Of a stretch of 64,000 bases of DNA, positions 41,203 through 49,439 are shown piece by piece. Origin of the DNA: Halopseudomonas sabulinigri (GTDB lineage: Bacteria; Pseudomonadota; Gammaproteobacteria; Pseudomonadales; Pseudomonadaceae). Below the pieces are notes generated by a model. The model searched no databases. It was not told the DNA's origin and saw only the letters and a list, made by a program, of their open reading frames with translations. How positions within the stretch are numbered: the first letter of the stretch is position 1; every line of letters starts with the position of its first letter. A program made the translations under genes and the position numbers. The stretch is taken from contig NZ_LT629763.1 in assembly GCF_900105255.1 (NCBI RefSeq), forward strand, positions 2,790,001 to 2,854,000, given 5' to 3'.

Positions 41203-41285
41203 GTCAGGCTGCTTTAGCCCATTCCACCGCGGCCGAATCGAGGTCTGCCGGCTGACCGCTCGTCTGCCTGCAGTGTGAATAATCG

Positions 41286-41314
41286 TTGCTTGGCCTGGCC
41301 GTTTTTGGTATAAA
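41286..41314 (+). promoter_or_regulatory. Probable sigma-70 promoter of rpmBG
   Basis: TTGCTT and TATAAA are separated by 17 bases. It would give an rpmB leader of about 130 bases. Confidence 0.55.
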
Positions 41315-41409
41315 GCTCCGCTCTTCTCGGGGCTGTGCCTGTTTTGGTGTATTTTGCAGGCTGGTTAATTCCACTTGCCCCGGCTGGACAACAGATTCTT
41401 TTATGGCTT

Positions 41410-41439
41410 CCAACCAGTTTGGGTTGGGCAATTGGTTGG
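41410..41439 (+). promoter_or_regulatory. Leader hairpin directly before the rpmB ribosome site
   Basis: CCAACCA (41410-41416) and TGGTTGG (41433-41439) form a perfect 7-bp stem with a 16-base G/T-rich loop. It ends at the purine-rich GAGAGGG before the ATG. It could regulate rpmB translation; I do not recognise a known element. Confidence 0.4.
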
Positions 41440-41451
41440 AGAGGGTTAACC

Positions 41452-41688
41452 ATGTCTCGAGTATGTCAGGTGACCGGTAAAGGTCCAGTGACTGGGAACA
41501 ATGTTTCCCACGCTAACAACAAAACCAAGCGTCGTTTTCTGCCTAACCTGCAGCACCATCGCTTCTGGGTTGAGTCGGAAAAACGTTTCGTCCGTCTGCG
41601 CACTTCTGCCAAGGGCATGCGCATTATCGACAAGCGTGGCATCGACGTAGTGTTGAACGAAATCCGCGCCCGCGGCGAAAAAGTTTAA
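41452..41688 (+). CDS. rpmB: 50S ribosomal protein L28
   Basis: The protein is 78 residues, begins [20 protein letters not shown] and is of full length. It has one Cys only, so it is the form without the zinc-binding CXXC pairs. The start is ATG 41452 after GAGAGGG; the frame is open further upstream but that part is leader. rpmG follows after 11 bases. Confidence 0.97.
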   Translation: MSRVCQVTGKGPVTGNNVSHANNKTKRRFLPNLQHHRFWVESEKRFVRLRTSAKGMRIIDKRGIDVVLNEIRARGEKV

Positions 41689-41699
41689 GGAGCAGTTCC

Positions 41700-41855
41700 A
41701 TGCGTGAATTGATTCGTTTGGTTTCTACTGCCGGTACTGGTCACTTCTACACTACCGACAAGAACAAGCGTACTACTCCCGATAAGATCGAAATCAAGAA
41801 GTTCGATCCGGTTGTACGCAAGCACGTGCCTTACAAGGAAGCCAAGATCAAATAA
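41700..41855 (+). CDS. rpmG: 50S ribosomal protein L33
   Basis: The protein is 51 residues, [19 protein letters not shown]..., ending VPYKEAKIK. It has no Cys, so it is the zinc-independent form. AAGGAG lies before ATG 41700. It is the second gene of the rpmBG operon, which ends at the terminator at 41873. Confidence 0.97.
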   Translation: MRELIRLVSTAGTGHFYTTDKNKRTTPDKIEIKKFDPVVRKHVPYKEAKIK

Positions 41856-41872
41856 GATCGACGCTGACTGAC

Positions 41873-41898
41873 AAAAACCCGCCTGGTGCGGGTTTTTT
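41873..41898 (+). terminator. Rho-independent terminator of rpmBG
   Basis: AAAAACCCGC, a TGG-type loop and GCGGGTTTTTT form a stem with a long T run. Confidence 0.9.
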
Positions 41899-41942
41899 GT
41901 TGTCTGGGGTTTGGCGCTGATCGGTGGTGGTTACGGCTAACC

Positions 41943-42833
41943 TCAGGGCTCGCCACCCACGGCAAAGTTGGGCAGGCCATCAACCGGCTGGGCAAACTCG
42001 AAGGGGATCGACACGGTCTGCAGGCCGACGTTCTTCTGCACGACAAAGTGCAGGTGCGGGCCGGTGCTGTTGCCGGTATTGCCTGACAGGGCGAGCAGTT
42101 GGCCGGTGCTGATGCGCTGACCTTCGGCGACACGTACCGAGCCGCGCTTGAGATGCAGATAGACGCTCATGGTGCCGTCGTCGTGCAGCAGGCGCACGAA
42201 GTTGCCGGAAGGGTTGTTGCCGCGGCCGGTCTGGCTGTTTTCGGTCTTGATTACCATGCCGCTGCGGGCAGCTACGATGGGTGTGCCTTCCGGCATGGCG
42301 ATATCCATCGCATAGCGGCCCTTGATGCCGGTGTGGCTATAGCGCCCGCCGGGACCCTGGGTCAGCCGGAAGGGGCCGCCACGCCAAGGCAGCGGATAGT
42401 AGGTGAGTGACTGCTCGGCGCGCGGATCGCCCAGGGCATGCTCCAGCTTGTAATCGTAATGTACCGCGCCGGTGCCGGTGGGCTGCAGGGTGACCAGGCG
42501 CAGCTCCTGACGTGGCTGCATGACCCAGGTGATCGGCTCGCGCGGTACGCCGGTCACGTTCTGTGCGTTGCTGATGCTGAGTTTGATCTCGACCGGGGCA
42601 TACAGGTCGTTATGTACGATCAGGGTTTCCCCGCCCGCGTGGCTGCGCTTGGTGACGTAGACCTGACGATCCACGTTCTCGACCATGGCATCACGAAACA
42701 CGATGACTTCAGCGCCGGCGGTTTTCTTGTCGGTATAGGTCGTCACACCGTTGGCATCGGTGTATTTGTAGATGCTGCCGGCCATCGCAAAGGGGCTGAT
42801 CAGCAGAGGGAGAAGGAGCAGTAAGGCACGCAT
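41943..42833 (-). CDS. M23 family peptidase with DUF4124-like N terminus
   Basis: The protein is 296 residues. After a signal peptide (MRALLLLLPLLISPFAMA) comes a short DUF4124-like strand region (SIYKYTDANGVTTYTD), then a middle beta domain and a LytM/M23 peptidase domain. The zinc ligands are visible as His and Asp in YSHTGIKGRYAMDIAMP and His in GPHLHFVVQ. It is probably a periplasmic peptidoglycan endopeptidase or an activator of amidases. Confidence 0.87.
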   Translation of the reverse strand: MRALLLLLPLLISPFAMAGSIYKYTDANGVTTYTDKKTAGAEVIVFRDAMVENVDRQVYVTKRSHAGGETLIVHNDLYAPVEIKLSISNAQNVTGVPREPITWVMQPRQELRLVTLQPTGTGAVHYDYKLEHALGDPRAEQSLTYYPLPWRGGPFRLTQGPGGRYSHTGIKGRYAMDIAMPEGTPIVAARSGMVIKTENSQTGRGNNPSGNFVRLLHDDGTMSVYLHLKRGSVRVAEGQRISTGQLLALSGNTGNSTGPHLHFVVQKNVGLQTVSIPFEFAQPVDGLPNFAVGGEP

Positions 42834-42932
42834 CCGTTGCTACCTTTGAATTATTGGCAGATGTTATTGAGCGCTTGTACCCGCAGTCTAGCGCCGAACG
42901 CGGCCCGTGACGAGCCGCATTCAACGTTTGGT

Positions 42933-44117
42933 TCAGGCTGCGCTGGGTTGCAGGGAATAGGTGCGCAGTGAGCCGGCAAAGTCCTGCAGCGCCTTGATGC
43001 CGCTTTCCTCGGCTTGCTGACACCAGTCTTTCAGTGCTTGCAGCATGTCGTGGCCATTGGCGCTGGTACGACCCCAGATCTGTTGCAGTGCCAGCCGCTT
43101 CTCGTAGATCACCTTGAGCGCCTGACTGTGCGTCAGCATGGTATCGATGCGCGCCTGATGCTTGTCGTCCAGCAGGCTGGTCTCGCGGCTGAGCAGGCGC
43201 TTGGCGCGTCGGAACAGGTGGCGGACGGACTCGTCTACCTTCTGGATTTCCTGGCGCACCAGCGGCTTGATCACCAGCTTGCGGTACTGTGCCATGATCT
43301 GGAAGCGGTTGTTGAGGATGGCCATGGCGGTATCCATGTCCAGTGTCTGCTTGCCGGCAACCTGATGCGCGATCGGAGCGGTGCGACGCACCGAGGCCAG
43401 GCCCAGCAGGCTGAACAGGCGAATCCACATCCAGCCCATGTCAAACTCCCACTTCTTCACCGACAGCTTGGCGGAGTTGGGATAGGTGTGGTGATTGTTG
43501 TGCAGCTCTTCGCCGCCAATCAGGATGCCCCAGGGCGAAATATTGGTGGCGGCGTCGCGACACTCGAAGTTGCGGTAGCCCATGGCGTGACCCAGACCGT
43601 TGATCACGCCGGCGGCAAAAACCGGGATCCAGATCATCTGAATGGCCCATACGGTGATGCCGAGCACGCCGAACAGCGCCAGATCAATCAGCGCCATAAG
43701 GGTCACACCGGCAATCGGAAAGCGGCTGTAAAGGTTGCGTTCGATCCAGTCATCCGGGCAGTTCTTGCCGTAGATGCGCAGGGTGTCCTCGTTCTTCGCC
43801 TCTTCCATGTAAAGCTCGGCGCCTTTGCGCAGCACAGTGCTCAGGCCCTTGTGCACCGGGCTGTGCGGATCGTCCGGGGTTTCGCACTTGGCGTGGTGCT
43901 TGCGGTGGATGGCGGTCCACTCGCGGGTGTTCATGCTGGTGGTGAGCCACAACCAGAAACGGAAAAAGTGTTTGAGCGCCGGGTGCAGTTCCAGCGCCCG
44001 GTGAGCGGAATAACGGTGCAGGTAGACGGTGACGCTGACAATGGTAATGTGCGTCAGAACCAGAATCACGGCCAATACCTGCCAGCCGGATGGGTTGAGT
44101 AAGCCGTTGTACCACAT
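42933..44117 (-). CDS. Membrane fatty acid desaturase (delta-9 type)
   Basis: The protein is 394 residues. It has the three His boxes HRYSAH, HRKHH and HNNHH, with hydrophobic segments between them, as in acyl-CoA/acyl-lipid delta-9 desaturases. A C-terminal extension of about 140 residues, rich in Lys, Arg and Gln, follows the last box. It introduces a double bond in membrane lipid acyl chains using di-iron chemistry. A DesA/DesB-type assignment is not resolved. Confidence 0.87.
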   Translation of the reverse strand: MWYNGLLNPSGWQVLAVILVLTHITIVSVTVYLHRYSAHRALELHPALKHFFRFWLWLTTSMNTREWTAIHRKHHAKCETPDDPHSPVHKGLSTVLRKGAELYMEEAKNEDTLRIYGKNCPDDWIERNLYSRFPIAGVTLMALIDLALFGVLGITVWAIQMIWIPVFAAGVINGLGHAMGYRNFECRDAATNISPWGILIGGEELHNNHHTYPNSAKLSVKKWEFDMGWMWIRLFSLLGLASVRRTAPIAHQVAGKQTLDMDTAMAILNNRFQIMAQYRKLVIKPLVRQEIQKVDESVRHLFRRAKRLLSRETSLLDDKHQARIDTMLTHSQALKVIYEKRLALQQIWGRTSANGHDMLQALKDWCQQAEESGIKALQDFAGSLRTYSLQPSAA

Positions 44118-44266
44118 AGAGCTGCATTACCTCGCTAGAATGGGCAGGCGAAAAGGCCTGCCCGGCCGATTATGGACCAAGAAATCGTCAATTAACATGA
44201 CCGCGGGTCGCCTGACCCGCCCTGCTATAGTTGCCAAATGTTTATGCCAGACCCGCAGACGTGACT

Positions 44267-46543
44267 ATGAACTCGACCGCCAGCGCCGCGTTCATTACCC
44301 TCAAATACCTCATCCTCGCCACTGTGTGGATACTCTTCAGCGACTATCTGCTGGTGCTGATGGGGTTGGATGCCGCCACTCAGCAAGCCTTGCAGAGCGC
44401 CAAGGGCGTAGCCTTTGTGCTGGTTACCTCGGCGCTGCTGTTTTTTTCTGCGCGTTATCAGTTACGCAAGCGGCGCCAGCAGGAGGAGGCGTTGCGCCAG
44501 AGCGGTGAGCGCCTGTCATTGGCGTTGGATGGCGCCAACGACGGCCTGTGGGACTGGGATCTGCAATCAGGCTCGCTTTATCTATCGGCCCGCTCACGGG
44601 AAATTCTTTGTCTGCCCGAAGGCTCGCCTGCGGATATGCAGACGCTTTGGCGCAACCAGCTGGCAGATGAAGATCAGCAGCTAACCCGTGCGGCGTTGGT
44701 GAGTCACCTGCGCGGGGAAACCGAGCGTGTTGATCGGACCTACCGCTTGCGCCTGGCCACGGGCGGCCATTGTTGGGTGCAGGCCAGCGGACGCGCATTG
44801 CGTAATGCGCAGGGCCGTGCAGTGCGGTTGACAGGGGTCCTGCGTGATGTGACCGAGCGGGTCGAGCGTGAGCATCGATTGCGCCAGGCCAGCGCCATGT
44901 TCGACTGCACCAGCGAGGGCATGCTGATCTGCGATGCTGAGCAGAACATCATCGACGTCAACAACGCCTTCTGCGAGATCACCGGTTATCGCGCCGAGGA
45001 GGTCATTGGCCGGCAGCCAGTGCTGCTTGCCTCGGGCCGCCACGACAACGCCTTCTATCAGCACATGTGGCAGCAGATCAAAGCGACGGGGCGCTGGTCG
45101 GGAGAAATCTGGAATCGACGCAAGGACGGCGAGGTCTATCCGCAATGGCAGAACATCATTGCCGTCACCGATCACCTTGGCCAACTGACGCACTACGTTG
45201 CGGTATTCGCCGATATGAGCCTGATCAAGCGCAGTCAGGAAGAAATCGACTATCTGGCTCACCATGATCCGCTGACCAAGTTGCCCAATCGTCTGCTGAT
45301 AACCGAGCGGCTGACCACGGCAGTGAGTCGGGCGCGTCGCCAGCAGCAGCGACTGGGCCTGGTATTTGTTGACCTGGATCGCTTCAAGGGGGTCAACGAT
45401 AGTCTCGGACACAGTCTGGGCGATCAGCTGCTGCTGACGGCCGCGCGGCGCATGGATCACCTCTGCGAAGAGGGCGACACCCTGGCCAGGCTGGGCGGTG
45501 ACGAGTTTGTCATCCTGGTTGAGCGGCGCGCCGCCGTTGAGGAGCTGAGCCGGCTGGCGGAGCGCATTCAACTCGCCCTTTCTGCACCGTTCCAGCTGGA
45601 GGGGCAGTTGGTGCACATGACGGCCAGCTTGGGTCTCAGCCTGTTTCCGGATGATGGGCAGGATGGCGCCGATCTGTTGAAAAATGCGGACTCGGCCGTG
45701 ACCCTGGCGAAGCAGCGCGGCCGCAACAACTACGCTTTTTATACTCAGGCGCTGACCGAGCAGGCGCGCCGGCGGATGAGCCTGGAAAGCGACTTGCATC
45801 TGGCACTGCAGCGCGGCCAACTGCGGGTGTATTACCAGCTACAGAAGGATCTGCGCAGCGGCCAGTGGGCCGGTCTGGAGGCATTGGTGCGCTGGCAGCA
45901 TCCGGAGCAGGGCATCATCCCCCCCAACGAGTTTCTGCCGGTCGCACGGCACGCCGGTCTGATGGGCGACATTGATGAGTTTGTGCTGCATCAGGCGTGC
46001 CGACAGATGCGTCTCTGGTTGGATGCGGGTTACCCCTTGCGCTCCATGGCGGTGAACATGTCGGGTTACTGGATGGAGCGCGGTGATGTAGTCAGCAGTG
46101 CCCGCGCGGCACTCACCCAGTGTGGCCTGGAGGCGTCGCATCTGGAGCTGGAGGTCACCGAAGACGAGGTCATGCAGCACGGCGAACAGAGCGAGCTGCT
46201 GCTGGATCGTCTGGCAGAGCTGGGCGTGCGATTGGCGATTGACGATTTCGGCACCGGTTACTCGTCGCTATTGCGGCTCAAGCGCATGCCGGTCAACAAG
46301 CTGAAAATCGACCGCGGTTTTATCAGCGACTTGCCGGGCAGTGGCAGCGACAGCGCCATGGCCCGCGCCATTATTGCGCTGGGCAAGAGCCTGCAGCTGA
46401 GCATTACCGCCGAGGGCATCGAGACGCCGGCGCAGGAGGCGCTGCTGCGCGAGTTCGGCTGCGACACCGGCCAGGGCTACCTGTACAACGCACCGCTGCC
46501 GGCCGCGGAGGTCGAGCGGCTGTTGGCGGCGGGGCCGGCCTGA
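44267..46543 (+). CDS. Membrane PAS-GGDEF-EAL cyclic di-GMP protein
   Basis: The protein is 758 residues. Two membrane segments (about 8-30 and 45-62) are followed by two PAS-type domains (about 80-200 and 205-325), GGDEF (LGGDEF at 409-414) and EAL (EALVRW from 538, with IDDFGTGYSSL and KIDRGFI). Both output motifs are intact, so it could make or degrade cyclic di-GMP. The RXXD inhibitory site expected just before GGDEF is absent. The start is ATG 44267, since the frame upstream lacks a ribosome site. Its stop overlaps the next gene's ATG by one base. Confidence 0.87.
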   Translation: MNSTASAAFITLKYLILATVWILFSDYLLVLMGLDAATQQALQSAKGVAFVLVTSALLFFSARYQLRKRRQQEEALRQSGERLSLALDGANDGLWDWDLQSGSLYLSARSREILCLPEGSPADMQTLWRNQLADEDQQLTRAALVSHLRGETERVDRTYRLRLATGGHCWVQASGRALRNAQGRAVRLTGVLRDVTERVEREHRLRQASAMFDCTSEGMLICDAEQNIIDVNNAFCEITGYRAEEVIGRQPVLLASGRHDNAFYQHMWQQIKATGRWSGEIWNRRKDGEVYPQWQNIIAVTDHLGQLTHYVAVFADMSLIKRSQEEIDYLAHHDPLTKLPNRLLITERLTTAVSRARRQQQRLGLVFVDLDRFKGVNDSLGHSLGDQLLLTAARRMDHLCEEGDTLARLGGDEFVILVERRAAVEELSRLAERIQLALSAPFQLEGQLVHMTASLGLSLFPDDGQDGADLLKNADSAVTLAKQRGRNNYAFYTQALTEQARRRMSLESDLHLALQRGQLRVYYQLQKDLRSGQWAGLEALVRWQHPEQGIIPPNEFLPVARHAGLMGDIDEFVLHQACRQMRLWLDAGYPLRSMAVNMSGYWMERGDVVSSARAALTQCGLEASHLELEVTEDEVMQHGEQSELLLDRLAELGVRLAIDDFGTGYSSLLRLKRMPVNKLKIDRGFISDLPGSGSDSAMARAIIALGKSLQLSITAEGIETPAQEALLREFGCDTGQGYLYNAPLPAAEVERLLAAGPA

Positions 46544-47220
46544 TGGCGAGCTTTGCGCCGCTCAATATGGCGCGGGATCAGGCCATCTGTGTGCGCCCCG
46601 ATGATCAGCAGTGGCAGGATGCACCGCAGGCGCCGGTGCGGCGCTGGCCGCTGGAGCGGGAGGCACCGGAAAGCGGTCAGGTTACCAGTTTGGTGGAGTA
46701 CCTGCCCGGTACGCATTTTCCGGCGCACCTGCACCCCAAGGGGGAAGAAATTCTGGTGCTGTCGGGTGTGTTCAGTGATGACGGCGGCGACTACCCGGCA
46801 GGCAGCTACCTACGCAGCCCGGCGGGTTCGCGGCATGCGCCGTATTCGGCGGCAGGGTGCCTGTTGTTTGTGAAGCTCAACCAGTTTGCTGAAGCCGATC
46901 AGCAGGCACTGCGACTGCCGCCTGACGCGTTCTGCTGGCAGACGACCGCCTCCGGGCAGCGGCAATGCCTGCTGCACACCCACGGGCAGGAGCAGACGTG
47001 GCTGATCGAGTGCGCGGCTGGCGCGCGGCTGATGATGCCGCCGCCAGTCAGCGGCGAACTGCTGGTGCTTGGCGGCAGCTTGAGTGAGCAGGCGGGTTCA
47101 GCTGTTGTTCAACCGCTATCGCAATACAGCTGGCTGCGTGACCCGGCGCTGGGTCTGCGGATGCTCTGCGCGAGCGCGCCCACTCAAGTGTTGCTCAAGC
47201 TGGGTGCGCTGCGCCTCTGA
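46543..47220 (+). CDS. ChrR-like cupin protein
   Basis: The protein is 225 residues with tandem cupin-like halves. The first has a metal-binding pattern GTHFPAHLHPKGEEILVLSG and ends SRHAPYSAAG; the second is degenerate. It resembles the cupin domain of ChrR anti-sigma factors, but there is no N-terminal zinc anti-sigma domain and no ECF sigma gene adjacent. The start overlaps the stop of the cyclic di-GMP gene (TGATG), so they are coupled. The role is unknown. Confidence 0.72.
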   Translation: MASFAPLNMARDQAICVRPDDQQWQDAPQAPVRRWPLEREAPESGQVTSLVEYLPGTHFPAHLHPKGEEILVLSGVFSDDGGDYPAGSYLRSPAGSRHAPYSAAGCLLFVKLNQFAEADQQALRLPPDAFCWQTTASGQRQCLLHTHGQEQTWLIECAAGARLMMPPPVSGELLVLGGSLSEQAGSAVVQPLSQYSWLRDPALGLRMLCASAPTQVLLKLGALRL

Positions 47221-47232
47221 CGGCCCGTTGGC

Positions 47233-48030
47233 TTACAGGAAGATCCACAACAGGGCGATGCCCAGCACTAGACGGTAGATCACGAACGGCTGCATGCCGA
47301 TGCGCTTGATGAAGGCCAAAAAGTAGTGGATGCACAGGTAGGCGCTGATGCCCGACAGCACCACCCCGCCGACCATGGCGGCCACATCAATCGGCACCTG
47401 CGCCTTGATCAGCTCAATGGTTTCCAGGCCGCAGGCCAGCACAATGACCGGAATCGACAGCAGGAACGAGAAGCGTGCCGAGGCCTCGCGGCTCAGGCCC
47501 AGCAGCAGCGCGGCGGTCATGGTGATACCCGAGCGCGAGGTGCCGGGAAACAGCGCCAGTGCCTGGGCACAGCCGATCAGTAGTACGTCCTTCCAGTTCA
47601 TCTGGTACTCGCTGCGCTCTCCCTTGTGGCGCCAGTCGGCCCAGCTCAGCAGCAGACCAAAGGCGATCAGGCCGATCGCCAGATAAATCGGCGAGCGCAG
47701 CACCGTTTCCACGGTGTCCTTGAGTAGCAGGCCAGCGAGGCCGACCGGTATGGTGCCCAGAATCACCGCCCAGGCCAGCTTGGCGTCGGCATCCAGCTCG
47801 CGGGTCTTCAGCGAGCGGCCCCAGCTGACGGTCATGCCGAAGATGTCCCGCCGGAAGTAGATCAGCACCGCCGACAGGCTACCCAGGTGCAGCGCAACGT
47901 CGAAGGCCAGCCCCTGGTCCGGCCAGTCAGTCAGTACCGGCACCAAAATCAGGTGGGCAGAGCTGGAAACAGGAAGAAACTCGGTAACGCCCTGAACGAT
48001 CGCCAGAACAATAACTTGTAGCCAATCCAT
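47233..48030 (-). CDS. uppP: Undecaprenyl-diphosphatase UppP (BacA)
   Basis: The protein is 265 residues and polytopic. The active-site loops are present: QGVTEFLPVSSSAHL and ALFPGTSRSGITM. It dephosphorylates undecaprenyl diphosphate at the membrane to recycle the cell-wall carrier lipid. The start is ATG 48030 with AGGAG upstream; the frame remains open to 48174, but that part is not family sequence. Confidence 0.95.
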   Translation of the reverse strand: MDWLQVIVLAIVQGVTEFLPVSSSAHLILVPVLTDWPDQGLAFDVALHLGSLSAVLIYFRRDIFGMTVSWGRSLKTRELDADAKLAWAVILGTIPVGLAGLLLKDTVETVLRSPIYLAIGLIAFGLLLSWADWRHKGERSEYQMNWKDVLLIGCAQALALFPGTSRSGITMTAALLLGLSREASARFSFLLSIPVIVLACGLETIELIKAQVPIDVAAMVGGVVLSGISAYLCIHYFLAFIKRIGMQPFVIYRLVLGIALLWIFL

Positions 48031-48218
48031 AATCGGGCCAAAGCTCCTGAAAAAAATCAGGCGCAAGTAAAGCATGCCGCGCGCTGCAGCGCGAGCCCCG
48101 TTGGCGCCGCGCGGCTTATGGCGGACCAACACGCGAAGTGATTCAGCGGCCCGCGGGCTGCCGAGCCTCGCCACGGCATGGCAAGGTAGCGTGATAGAAC
48201 AACAACAGGAGGCACCCG

Positions 48219-49238
48219 ATGCGCTGGAAAAATCGACCGCAAGGCTCCAATTGGGGCGACTTTGGCGTGGATGACGAGCTCGGCAGGCTCAACCTGCTGA
48301 CCCCGGAGAAGGTACTGCAAGGCGTTGCTGAGGTACGTGAGGGCCGCAGTTTCTGCCTCAGTCTGCCGTTGGATATGCCGGGCGGTAATGCACTCAATCG
48401 GTTTCGCCATCCGCCGCGCTTCTTTACCTCCGGACGCGAAGGCAAGCTCAACTACAACTTTGAGCTTAACCGCCTGAATCCGGCCTTTACCGATGTGGTC
48501 AGCGATGATGCGGTGCTGCTGTACACCCAGTACTCCACGCAGTGGGATGCCTTGTCGCATGTCGGCGGGCGCTTTGACGCCGATGGGGACGGCGTGGCCG
48601 AGCCCTTGTATTACAACGGCTGGCGCGCCGGTGAGCACGTGCAGGGCCCAGCCGGCCACGACGATGCGCTCGAGGGTGTGAAAGCGACGCGTCTGGGCAT
48701 CGAGAAAATGGCGGCCACAGCGGTCAGCGGACGGGCAGTGTTGATTGATCTTGAGCGCCATTGTGGCCGCGAACGGGTGCTGGTTGATCATGCGAGGCTG
48801 ATGGCTATCTGCGCCGCCGACGGCATCGAAGTCGAGCCCGGCGACATGGTGTGCCTCTATACCGGCTTTGCTGATCTGATCCTGGAAATGAACGGCGAGC
48901 CCGACGCGCACCGGCTGGAAACCAGCTGCGCCGTGCTGGATGGCCGCGACCCGGCGTTGCTGCAGTGGATCACCGACAGTGGGCTGAGTGTGCTGATTGC
49001 CGACAATTACGCGGTAGAAGCATATCCTGCCCGCGCTGCAGAGGGCTGCTGCGCTGCGCTGCCGTTACATGAGCACTGCCTGTTCAAGTTGGGTATCCAT
49101 CTCGGCGAGTTATGGTATCTCAGCGAATTGGCGCGCTATCTGCGTGCATCCGGGCGCTCGCGTTTCCTGCTCACGGCGCCGCCCCTGCGCCTGCCGGGTG
49201 CGGTGGGTTCGCCGACATCGCCGGTGGCGTTGGTATAG
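48219..49238 (+). CDS. Cyclase family hydrolase (kynurenine formamidase-like)
   Basis: The protein is 339 residues with the cyclase/formamidase fold (PF04199). The signature is the TQWDALSHVGGRF variant, in place of HGTHxD, and GDMVCLYTGF occurs later. Members hydrolyse amide or lactone bonds with metals. The substrate is unknown. ATG 48219 has AACAGGAGG upstream. It stands alone, divergent from uppP. A hairpin follows the gene. Confidence 0.8.
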   Translation: MRWKNRPQGSNWGDFGVDDELGRLNLLTPEKVLQGVAEVREGRSFCLSLPLDMPGGNALNRFRHPPRFFTSGREGKLNYNFELNRLNPAFTDVVSDDAVLLYTQYSTQWDALSHVGGRFDADGDGVAEPLYYNGWRAGEHVQGPAGHDDALEGVKATRLGIEKMAATAVSGRAVLIDLERHCGRERVLVDHARLMAICAADGIEVEPGDMVCLYTGFADLILEMNGEPDAHRLETSCAVLDGRDPALLQWITDSGLSVLIADNYAVEAYPARAAEGCCAALPLHEHCLFKLGIHLGELWYLSELARYLRASGRSRFLLTAPPLRLPGAVGSPTSPVALV

Positions 49239-49242
49239 TCTC

Positions 49243-49277
49243 GCGCGACGATGCACCATAGTGGCGCGTCGTCGCGC
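49243..49277 (+). terminator. Hairpin after the cyclase-family gene
   Basis: GCGCGACGA and TCGTCGCGC are perfect 9-bp arms around 17 bases, starting 5 bases after the stop codon. There is no T run, so it is a candidate terminator or mRNA-stabilising structure only. Confidence 0.45.
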
Positions 49278-49439
49278 AGGTGTGCGCCGCTGTTGGGCGG
49301 CGCCAGATGATTTTCCCTCCTGTTGCGATCCTCTATTGCAGCAAAGCGCCTAAAGGCGTTTTGATATCACGCGCCCGCATGGCATGGCGCATATCTTGCT
49401 GTGAGAATGGTTATCCAATGTATTTAACGGGGAATAGCC

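Noticed and set aside
46543-47220. Full ChrR anti-sigma factor
   Set aside because: Only the cupin part is present; no zinc anti-sigma domain and no ECF sigma gene is adjacent.
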